Assembly (NCBI RefSeq): GCF_900142715.1
Contig: NZ_FRBX01000006.1
Coordinates: forward strand, 310,001-374,000
From: Flavobacterium pectinovorum
Lineage (GTDB): Bacteria; Bacteroidota; Bacteroidia; Flavobacteriales; Flavobacteriaceae
Reading direction: 5' to 3'
Length of the DNA: 64,000 nucleotides
The position numbers and the translations under genes were made by a program. The notes beneath the pieces were generated by a model. The model saw only the letters and a program-made list of their open reading frames with translations, searched no databases and was not told where the DNA came from. This document shows positions 1-6,356 of the stretch, one piece after another. Within the stretch, counting starts at the first letter, position 1; each line of letters begins with the position of its first letter.

Positions 1-568
1 AAAACCGATCAACATTGCCAACATGATTGACGCCCGTTAATTGCTGAATACTTACGCCCTGATATTCAAAAGGATTTTTGGTTTGAATATTTGCTAAACC
101 GTTAATAGCGTTCATTCCGTACAAAGCCGCAGCCGTTCCCGGAATAATTTCGATTTTATCAATATCCAAATCATTTGCGCCGAGTGCATTTGCAATTGGC
201 GCGCCCAAATGGGGTGCCTGATTGTCTATTCCGTCAACCAATTGCGCAAATCTTACGTTGGTCGAATTCGCAAAACCTCTTGTGTTTATTACTTTAAAAC
301 CCAAACTTGGCGTAATAATCTGAACTCCTTTTACATTTTCTAATGCTTCATAAATACTTAGAGAACCCATTTTTTTGGCTTCCGCCGATTTTAACTGCTC
401 GATACTTATCGGCGAACGCATAATATTTTCAGATCGACGGGAAGCGGTAATTACAACTTCGTTTAAATCTTCTTTTTTGATGCTGTCCTGATCTTTTTTT
501 GAATTTTGAGTTTGAGAAAAGCTTTTTAAACTTATCAAAAGCAGAAATGTGTAAAGGTTTAGTTTCAT
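1..568 (-). CDS. TonB-dependent receptor, N-terminal part (cut by window edge)
   Basis: Reading leftwards from an ATG at 566-568, the frame is open for 189 codons to the window edge. It begins with a Sec signal peptide (MKLNLYTFLLLISLKSFSQ), then a short charged linker, then a plug domain starting at EVVITASRRSENI and containing NTRGF, LVDGID and the typical IEIIPGTAAALYGMNAING segment. There is no CarboxypepD_reg-like domain between signal and plug. The barrel lies outside the window. Such receptors import ligands across the outer membrane using TonB energy. The ligand cannot be read from the plug, but the gene sits directly downstream of a ModE-like regulator on the same strand, which makes an oxyanion or its chelate a fair guess. 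The family is sure; the ligand is inference. Confidence 0.9.
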   Translation of the reverse strand, partial: MKLNLYTFLLLISLKSFSQTQNSKKDQDSIKKEDLNEVVITASRRSENIMRSPISIEQLKSAEAKKMGSLSIYEALENVKGVQIITPSLGFKVINTRGFANSTNVRFAQLVDGIDNQAPHLGAPIANALGANDLDIDKIEIIPGTAAALYGMNAINGLANIQTKNPFEYQGVSIQQLTGVNHVGNVDRF

Positions 569-665
569 AAGAGAATAAAAAATTTCAGTATGTTTTAAAA
601 TGAACACTGATGGTTATAAAAAATGATTTTGGTTGTTTGATTTTTTTTTAAATGAATAATGTGTT

Positions 666-1013
666 TTAAAATTTTAAATTTTGGGTTTCTTTTAGGGCAA
701 AATCCTTAATACGTTTTTCAATTTCATAAAAAACAACAATAGCTTTTTCACCTGCTTCGGTTAATTTTGCTCCGCCGCCGCCTTTTCCTCCAAGAAGTTT
801 CTCTACCAGCGGATTTTCGGCACGCTGATTCATTTCTTCAACCAATTGCCACGCCTGACGATAGGACATTTTCATTTCTTTTGCCGCATTGGTAATAGAT
901 CCTGTTTTTCGAATATTCTCTAAAAGCCAGATTTTCCCAATTCCCAGAAATGGACCTTCAGTTTCTTCAATCCAAAGGCGAACTTCAACAGAATATTTTT
1001 TGCTATTACTCAT
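666..1013 (-). CDS. ModE-like winged-helix transcriptional regulator
   Basis: A 115-residue protein that matches the DNA-binding half of ModE. It has a LysR-like winged helix with GIGKIWLLENIRKTGSITNAAKEMKMSYRQAWQLVEEMN (residues about 24-62), followed by the glycine-rich wing (KLLGGKGGGGAKLTEAG) and a short helix. The C-terminal molybdate-binding (TOBE/MopI) domains of E. coli ModE are absent, as in many single-domain homologues. These proteins usually control molybdate uptake or molybdoenzyme genes. The TonB receptor begins 98 bp downstream on the same strand and is its likely partner or target. Whether this short form senses an oxyanion itself is unknown. Confidence 0.85.
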   Translation of the reverse strand: MSNSKKYSVEVRLWIEETEGPFLGIGKIWLLENIRKTGSITNAAKEMKMSYRQAWQLVEEMNQRAENPLVEKLLGGKGGGGAKLTEAGEKAIVVFYEIEKRIKDFALKETQNLKF

Positions 1014-1063
1014 TTTATTCTTTTAGTGATCTTACAAAAATAGCACTATTATTCTTTATTTGT

Positions 1064-1081
1064 GCTGGATTGAAATCCAGC
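1064..1081. repeat. 18-bp dyad, TTTCAA-centred repeat family
   Basis: GCTGGATTGAAATCCAGC is a perfect 8-bp stem around a two-base loop and is followed by CCTAC. Related dyads of the form GGTTTCAACC occur at 51317-51334 and 58871-58890, so this looks like a lone half-element of a dispersed REP-like family. Confidence 0.7.
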
Positions 1082-1225
1082 CCTACAATATTGGTCGTTC
1101 CTCCGGAACTTTTCTTCATGATTCAGAAAACGCAATTTATCTAAGTATAAAAACACGAATATAAGTATATTTACGTAATTAAAAATAAGTAATGTGTTTT
1201 TTTATTTGTTTGTCAACGAAATAGC

Positions 1226-1256
1226 TTTGGTACAATCTACAATAAATGTAAATTTG
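1226..1256 (+). promoter_or_regulatory. Promoter of leuS
   Basis: TTTG at 1226-1229 and TAAATTTG at 1249-1256 are separated by 19 bp. This fits the Bacteroidota -33/-7 consensus (TTTG, TAnnTTTG) exactly. Transcription would start near 1262, about 60 bases before the leuS ATG. Confidence 0.7.
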
Positions 1257-1321
1257 CGATCTTAATTCGGTGACAAACCTTTGAATCTTTGTCACTCTGA
1301 ACCTTTGAACCTTAAAAGAGA

Positions 1322-4306
1322 ATGAAATACAATCCAAACGAAATCGAAGAAAAATGGCAAAAATATTGGGCTAAAAACCAAACTTTTGCTGCATCAAACA
1401 ATTCTGAAAAACCGAAGCATTACGTGTTAGACATGTTTCCTTATCCATCTGGAGCGGGATTACACGTTGGGCATCCGCTGGGTTACATTGCTTCAGATGT
1501 ATATTCTCGTTTCAAAAGACATCAGGGTTTCAATGTTTTGCACCCAATGGGTTATGACAGTTTTGGTTTGCCGGCAGAGCAATATGCGATTCAGACAGGA
1601 CAGCGTCCCGAAGATACAACACGCGTAAATATTGACGGTGGAGTGGATAAAGAAGGAAAACAAATTGCCGGATACAGAAAACAATTAGATAAAATCGGGT
1701 TTTCATTTGACTGGGCGCGTGAAGTACGTACCTCAAATCCTGATTATTACAAACATACACAATGGATTTTTATTCAGTTATTTAATTCATGGTACAATAA
1801 AGAAACAAACAGAGCCGAAGATATTTCGACTTTGACAGCTATTTTCGAAAAAGAAGGAAATGCAGAAGTAAATGCCGTATCTGATGATAATATTCAAAGT
1901 TTTTCGTCAAGCGAATGGAAAGCGTTTTCAGCAGATGAGCAGGAAAAAATATTGTTGCAATACAGATTAACGTATTTGGCAGAAACCGAAGTAAACTGGT
2001 GTCCTGGTTTAGGAACTGTTTTAGCAAATGACGAAATCGTAAACGGAGTTTCTGAGCGTGGTGGATATCCTGTAATTCGTAAAAAAATGACCCAATGGAG
2101 CATGCGAATTTCTGCTTATGCAGAACGTTTGTTGCAAGGTTTAAATGATATCGACTGGAGTGAATCTATAAAAGAATCACAAAGAAACTGGATCGGAAAA
2201 TCGGTTGGTGCAATGGTTTCTTTCAACGTGAAAAATCATGATGAAGTAATCGACGTATTTACAACTCGTCCTGATACTATTTTTGGCGTAACTTTTATGA
2301 CTTTGGCACCAGAACACGATTTGGTGGCTAAAATTGTAACCGCAGATCAAAAAAATGCTGTTGATGCGTATATCGAAAAAACAGCAAAACGTTCTGAGCG
2401 TGAGCGTATGGCCGATGTAAAAACCATTTCGGGAGTATTTACCGGAGCTTATGCAGAACATCCTTTTACGAAAGAACCAATTCCAGTTTGGATTGGAGAT
2501 TATGTTTTGGCAGGTTACGGAACTGGCGCAGTAATGGCGGTTCCTTGTGGAGACGAAAGAGATTATGCTTTTGCAAATTTCTTTAAAGGTCAAAACGGAA
2601 TGCCGGAAATTAAGAATATTTTTAATAAAGATATTTCAGAAGCTGCTTTTGGAGCCAAAGAAGGATTTGAATTAATAGATTCTGATTTCCTAAACGGATT
2701 AAATTATAAAACAGGAACTCAAAAAGTAATTGCCGAATTAGAAGCGATAAATCAAGGAAGCGGAAAAACAAATTACCGTTTGCGTGATGCAGTTTTCTCT
2801 CGTCAGCGTTATTGGGGAGAACCTTTCCCGGTTTATTATGTAAACGGACTTCCAAAAATGATCGCTACAGAACATTTGCCGATTATTTTGCCGGAAGTAG
2901 AGAAATATTTACCAACCGAAGATGGTTTGCCTCCATTAGGAAACGCAACAATTTGGGCTTGGGATACAAAAAACAACGAAGTTGTTAATACTGATTTGGT
3001 CGATAATTTCGAAATTTTCCCTCTTGAACTAAACACCATGCCGGGTTGGGCGGGAAGTTCATGGTATTGGATGCGTTACATGGATGCACACAGCGAGGAT
3101 AGATTTGCAAGCAAAGAAGCGTTAGCCTATTGGGAAAGTGTCGATTTATACATTGGCGGAAGCGAACACGCAACCGGACACTTACTATATTCTCGTTTTT
3201 GGAATAAATTCTTAAAAGACAAAGGTTTCGCTCCAACGGAAGAACCATTCAAGAAACTGATTAATCAGGGAATGATTTTGGGAACTAGTGCGTTTGTTTA
3301 TGTGTCTAGAGAAAACGACAAAATTCGTATGATTTCCCAATCTGAATATAATAGAAGTTTAGAAGAATCTAAATCGAAATTTACAGATGAGGAAATCGGT
3401 AAATTTGATGAAGGAGATTTAGAAGATTTTTCGGAAGGATTATTAAGTGGACAAATTCCTTTTGCAATTGTACAGCGAATTCACGTTGACGTGTCTTTAG
3501 TGAATTCGTCTAATGAATTAAATATCGATAGCTTCAAAAATCATCCTTTGTATTCTGATTATGCAAAAGCTGAATTTATCACAGATGATAACGGAAAATA
3601 CATTGTTGGTCGTGAAGTCGAAAAAATGTCGAAATCAAAATACAATGTGGTAACTCCGGATGATATTTGTGCAGAATACGGAGCTGATACATTACGTTTA
3701 TACGAAATGTTTTTAGGCCCGTTAGAGCAGGCAAAACCTTGGAATACTGCAGGAATTTCGGGAGTTTTTGGTTTCCTTAAAAAATTATGGAGATTGTATT
3801 TTGATGAAAATAACGGTTTAATCGTAAACAACGACGAACCTACAAAACACAACTTAAAATCGTTGCACAAAACGATCAAAAAAGTAGCAGAAGATATCGA
3901 GAGTTTTTCTTTCAATACTTCGGTTTCTCAATTTATGATTTGTGTGAATGAATTGTCAACTCAAAATTGTCATTCAAGAGCGATTTTAGAACCATTAGCG
4001 ATTTTGGTTTCGCCTTACGCACCGCATATTGCTGAAGAATTATGGTCGCAATTAGGAAATAAAGATTCTATTTCGACAGTTGCTTTTCCTGTTTTTGATG
4101 CGAAGCACTTAGTTGAAACGAATAAAGAATATCCGGTTTCTTTCAACGGAAAAATGCGTTTCACAATCGAATTGCCTTTGGATTTAACCGCGGCGCAAAT
4201 CGAAGAAATCATCATGAAAGATGAAAGAACATTAAAACAACTTGATGGAAGAATCCCAAATAAAGTGATTATTGTTCCTGGAAAGATCATCAATTTGGTT
4301 GGTTAA
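1322..4306 (+). CDS. leuS: Leucine-tRNA ligase
   Basis: A 994-residue class I aminoacyl-tRNA synthetase that charges tRNA-Leu in the cytoplasm. The HIGH-type signature lies at about residues 40-55 (PYPSGAGLHVGHPLGY) and the KMSKS loop at about 768-772 (EKMSKSKYNVV). Between the two are the CP1 editing domain (TTRPDTIFGVTFM, GYGTGAVMAVPCGDERD) and a long leucine-specific insert just before KMSKS. The length is at the upper end for bacteria, as is usual in Bacteroidota. The gene is monocistronic: its own promoter is upstream and a terminator follows within 30 bp. The identification is firm. Confidence 0.98.
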   Translation: MKYNPNEIEEKWQKYWAKNQTFAASNNSEKPKHYVLDMFPYPSGAGLHVGHPLGYIASDVYSRFKRHQGFNVLHPMGYDSFGLPAEQYAIQTGQRPEDTTRVNIDGGVDKEGKQIAGYRKQLDKIGFSFDWAREVRTSNPDYYKHTQWIFIQLFNSWYNKETNRAEDISTLTAIFEKEGNAEVNAVSDDNIQSFSSSEWKAFSADEQEKILLQYRLTYLAETEVNWCPGLGTVLANDEIVNGVSERGGYPVIRKKMTQWSMRISAYAERLLQGLNDIDWSESIKESQRNWIGKSVGAMVSFNVKNHDEVIDVFTTRPDTIFGVTFMTLAPEHDLVAKIVTADQKNAVDAYIEKTAKRSERERMADVKTISGVFTGAYAEHPFTKEPIPVWIGDYVLAGYGTGAVMAVPCGDERDYAFANFFKGQNGMPEIKNIFNKDISEAAFGAKEGFELIDSDFLNGLNYKTGTQKVIAELEAINQGSGKTNYRLRDAVFSRQRYWGEPFPVYYVNGLPKMIATEHLPIILPEVEKYLPTEDGLPPLGNATIWAWDTKNNEVVNTDLVDNFEIFPLELNTMPGWAGSSWYWMRYMDAHSEDRFASKEALAYWESVDLYIGGSEHATGHLLYSRFWNKFLKDKGFAPTEEPFKKLINQGMILGTSAFVYVSRENDKIRMISQSEYNRSLEESKSKFTDEEIGKFDEGDLEDFSEGLLSGQIPFAIVQRIHVDVSLVNSSNELNIDSFKNHPLYSDYAKAEFITDDNGKYIVGREVEKMSKSKYNVVTPDDICAEYGADTLRLYEMFLGPLEQAKPWNTAGISGVFGFLKKLWRLYFDENNGLIVNNDEPTKHNLKSLHKTIKKVAEDIESFSFNTSVSQFMICVNELSTQNCHSRAILEPLAILVSPYAPHIAEELWSQLGNKDSISTVAFPVFDAKHLVETNKEYPVSFNGKMRFTIELPLDLTAAQIEEIIMKDERTLKQLDGRIPNKVIIVPGKIINLVG

Positions 4307-4326
4307 CCAGATTTAAATTCCAATAT

Positions 4327-4484
4327 AAAATTCCAAATTCCAATTTTACGATTGGGGTTTGGGATTTTTTTTTGTAGTAATTTTTTCTGCCACGAATTAC
4401 ACGAATTTTCGCGAATTTTATTTGTGTTAATTCGTGTAATTCGTGGCAAAACTTCACCATGCTTCAATTGGAATTTGGAATTTT
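4327..4484. repeat. Nested inverted repeats downstream of leuS
   Basis: Outer arms at 4327-4345 and 4466-4484 are perfect 19-bp complements built from the AATTCCAAATTCCAA word. Inside them, 4388-4407 and 4429-4448 form a perfect 20-bp inverted repeat of the GCCACGAATT / ACGAATT family, whose loop contains TTCGCGAA. The whole block can fold as a long cruciform or mRNA hairpin. Confidence 0.85.
4332..4373 (+). terminator. Intrinsic terminator of leuS
   Basis: TCCAAATTCCAAT at 4332-4344 and ATTGGGGTTTGGG at 4351-4363 pair over 13 bp in RNA when G-U pairs are allowed, with loop TTTACG. A run of nine T follows. The left arm is shared with the outer repeat of the nested block. Confidence 0.75.
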
Positions 4485-4575
4485 TTATTGAAATTTTCAT
4501 TTCAGTTGTAACATTTTAATAGTTCTCGTATCAAAAGGACGGATCCGATTATTTATCAACTTAAAATTATTTAAA

Positions 4576-4656
4576 ATGAAAAATTATATTTTAATTATCG
4601 CCCTTTTATTTTCGAAATGGTATTTAAACCAATTAAGCAATTTTATAAAAGCATAA
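4576..4656 (+). CDS. Possible 26-residue leader ORF before the ECF sigma gene
   Basis: A short frame (ATG at 4576, stop at 4654-4656) encodes a mostly hydrophobic 26-residue peptide that begins MKNYILIIALLFSKW. Its stop is separated from the sigma-factor ATG by one base, which would favour translational coupling. I see no family and the length is within chance. It could be a coupling or membrane micropeptide, or simply non-coding 5' leader. Confidence 0.3.
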   Translation: MKNYILIIALLFSKWYLNQLSNFIKA

Positions 4657-4657
4657 A

Positions 4658-5131
4658 ATGAAATTCGAAGATATCTATAAAGCATATTGGGATCGAATAT
4701 TCAGGCTTTGTATGGGGTTTGTTAACGATTATGATATTGCGCAGGATCTGGCTCAGGAAACCTTTATTATTGTCTGGCAAAAACTCGAAACTTTTAGAAA
4801 CGAATCGGGCATAGGAACCTGGATTTTCAGGATCGCTTCTAATAATTGTTTGAGGCAGATTGAGAGGCAGAAACGTTTTCCGAAATCGGCATTACCACTT
4901 CATCTTACTGAGGAAAAGCAATATTCATTAGAACCACAAATTCAGTTTTTATATAAATGCATTGCTGAATTGCCCGAAACCGACCGTATTATTATTTCAC
5001 TTGAACTTGAAGATGTAAAACAATCAGAAATAGCTAAAATCGTAGGGCTTTCGGAAACCAATACAAGAGTGAAAATTCATAGAATTAAAGAAAAACTGAC
5101 TGAAAAATTCAAAGAAAATGGACAGCAATAA
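4658..5131 (+). CDS. ECF-type RNA polymerase sigma factor
   Basis: A 157-residue sigma-70 family protein with only regions 2 and 4. Region 2 (about 8-74) carries DIAQDLAQETFIIVWQKL and GTWIFRIASNNCLRQIERQKR. Region 4 (about 99-150) carries LPETDRIIISLELEDVKQSEIAKIVGLSETNTRVKIHRIKEKL, a helix-turn-helix for -35 recognition. It directs RNA polymerase to an alternative promoter set. The stop overlaps the next gene by 14 bp, so the two proteins are probably co-translated and the membrane protein may control this factor. Its regulon is unknown. Confidence 0.9.
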   Translation: MKFEDIYKAYWDRIFRLCMGFVNDYDIAQDLAQETFIIVWQKLETFRNESGIGTWIFRIASNNCLRQIERQKRFPKSALPLHLTEEKQYSLEPQIQFLYKCIAELPETDRIIISLELEDVKQSEIAKIVGLSETNTRVKIHRIKEKLTEKFKENGQQ

Positions 5132-5711
5132 TATAGATTTTAAAGATTTATGGAAAAAACAAACCGTAAATCAACCGAACATAGAAGATTTACTGGCAAG
5201 ATTAAAACAGTTTAAAAAAACAGCTTTGCGCAGTTTATGGATCACTAATATCCTGCTTTTTGCAACATGTACTTTTATTATTTTTATCTGGTATTTTTAT
5301 CAGCCTGATTTGATCTCGACTAAAATTGGAATTGTTCTAACGGTTTTAGCAATGCTTATTTATCTGATTGTTTATAACAGGTTATTATCCACTTATAAAA
5401 ATATAGACGCAACCCAAACCAATCAGCAATATTTGCAGAAACTCATTTTAATTAAAAGAAAACAACAATTTTTGCAATCCCGAATTTTAAGCTTATACTT
5501 TATTCTATTAAGTATAGGAATAAGTTTGTATATGTATGAATACGCATCAAAAATGAGTTCGTTTTTTAGTGTTTTAACGTATGTGATGTTGTTTTTATGG
5601 ATAGGATTTGCCTGGTTTTATTTGAGGCCAAAGGAAATCAAAAAACAAGAAACCAAATTAAATAGTCTGATAGAAAAATTTGAAGAAGTCAATAAGCAAT
5701 TAGAAATTTAA
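5118..5711 (+). CDS. Four-helix membrane protein, putative partner of the ECF sigma factor
   Basis: A 197-residue protein with an N-terminal soluble part (about 35 residues, IDFKDLWKKQTVNQPNIEDLLARLKQFKK) and four predicted membrane helices at about 38-60, 67-88, 122-142 and 146-166, ending in a charged coiled-coil-like tail. The 14-bp overlap with the sigma gene suggests it restrains or senses for that factor. It has no FecR, zinc-finger (ZAS) or RseA-like motif, so it is not a recognisable anti-sigma family. Function is inferred from position only. Confidence 0.6.
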   Translation: MDSNNIDFKDLWKKQTVNQPNIEDLLARLKQFKKTALRSLWITNILLFATCTFIIFIWYFYQPDLISTKIGIVLTVLAMLIYLIVYNRLLSTYKNIDATQTNQQYLQKLILIKRKQQFLQSRILSLYFILLSIGISLYMYEYASKMSSFFSVLTYVMLFLWIGFAWFYLRPKEIKKQETKLNSLIEKFEEVNKQLEI

Positions 5712-5774
5712 TTTGATAAAAAAATCGGTTTGTAAATTTTACAAACCGATTTTTTTATCAAATTAAATTTCTAA
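5700..5774. terminator. 75-bp perfect palindrome, bidirectional terminator
   Basis: Positions 5700-5736 and 5738-5774 are exact reverse complements around a single T at 5737. The core AAAAAAATCGG ... CCGATTTTTTT gives a GC-containing stem with T runs in both directions, so it can terminate the membrane-protein gene (+) and the lipoprotein gene (-). The left arm includes the last two codons and the stop of the + gene. Confidence 0.9.
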
Positions 5775-5784
5775 CCTCTGATTC

Positions 5785-6189
5785 TTATCTCGGAAATACA
5801 TAAGTGTTTGGATGTACTACAATAATTCCGTCTGAATTTGCCGTTCCGGTTAATTCAGAAACCACTTTTCCTCCCACATAAATTTTAGCCGTTACCGTTT
5901 GTCCTGCAACACCGCCAAGACCGCTTGTGTGTACTAAAGCTCCGTCTGAACCCGCGTCAGCAGTAAATTCTTTTGTCCATGGCAATGCAGGAACATCTTC
6001 AATAAGCGGAGCACCACTTTTTTCCATATAAGTTACATCAAGTTCACCCGTAAAATTTCCTGTTATTTCATATTTTACATCTCTTGATGCTGTTACTGGT
6101 CCAGAGTTGTTATCATCGTCGCTGCTGCATGAAACTGCTGTAAAAGCAAGTGTTAATACAAGCACTGCTGTTTTAAAAATTGATTTCAT
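5785..6189 (-). CDS. MmpS-like surface lipoprotein
   Basis: A 134-residue protein with a lipoprotein signal ending LAFTAVSC, followed by SSDDDNNSG, an acidic export signal typical of surface-exposed Flavobacterium lipoproteins. The rest is a beta-rich domain (YEITGNFTGELDVTYMEKSG, LPWTKEFTADAGS, TVTAKIYVGGKVVSE). Its strand pattern and LPW motif resemble the MmpS transport-accessory fold of actinobacteria. It is divergent from a histidine kinase/response regulator operon, with a palindrome between them. It probably answers to that system. The MmpS assignment is from pattern memory and moderate in strength. Confidence 0.65.
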   Translation of the reverse strand: MKSIFKTAVLVLTLAFTAVSCSSDDDNNSGPVTASRDVKYEITGNFTGELDVTYMEKSGAPLIEDVPALPWTKEFTADAGSDGALVHTSGLGGVAGQTVTAKIYVGGKVVSELTGTANSDGIIVVHPNTYVFPR

Positions 6190-6223
6190 AATAAATTCTT
6201 TAATAATTAATATTCATTTAAAA

Positions 6224-6255
6224 CAAAATTACAGGCTTGAAAAACAGTTGGCAAT
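6224..6255 (-). promoter_or_regulatory. Promoter of the MmpS-like lipoprotein
   Basis: On the minus strand ATTG (6252-6255) and TAATTTTG (6224-6231) are 20 bp apart, a good Bacteroidota promoter. The -33 element abuts an operator half-site at 6255-6262. Confidence 0.6.
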
Positions 6256-6294
6256 ACCTGATAAAATGTATTTTTTATTACCTGATATCAGGTA
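6255..6294. promoter_or_regulatory. Palindromic operator with extra half-site
   Basis: TACCTGATATCAGGTA at 6279-6294 is a perfect 16-bp palindrome. An identical half-site TACCTGAT lies at 6255-6262, 24 bp upstream. The palindrome lies between two divergent promoters, about 70 bp from the predicted lipoprotein start point and about 60 bp from that of the kinase operon. The likeliest binder is the NarL-type regulator encoded next door. Confidence 0.65.
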
Positions 6295-6311
6295 AAAGCA
6301 ACTGAATGTTT

Positions 6312-6341
6312 TTTGAAACACTTTTTAATTTAATAAATTTG
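6312..6341 (+). promoter_or_regulatory. Promoter of the histidine kinase / regulator operon
   Basis: TTTG at 6312-6315 and TAAATTTG at 6334-6341 are separated by 18 bp. The predicted start near 6347 leaves about ten bases before the ATG at 6357. This rules out the longer frame starting at 6306. Confidence 0.65.
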
Positions 6342-6356
6342 AATAAATACCACTTT

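Larger units (their letters stand above)
1014..1321. other. Intergenic region with dyad repeat and leuS promoter
   Basis: This 308-bp divergent gap lies between the ModE-like gene and leuS. It holds an 18-bp dyad (1064-1081, centred on TTGAAA), a leuS promoter (1226-1256), and word-like repeats around 1268-1315 (two copies of acctttgaa, and gtgacaaa facing tttgtcac). No convincing open frame is present. Confidence 0.7.

Noticed and set aside
2177-2593. 138-codon minus-strand ORF inside leuS
   Set aside because: It is antisense to the conserved editing domain of leuS and lacks protein-like features.
4303-4500. 65-codon minus-strand ORF after leuS
   Set aside because: It runs through the nested inverted repeats and terminator of leuS.
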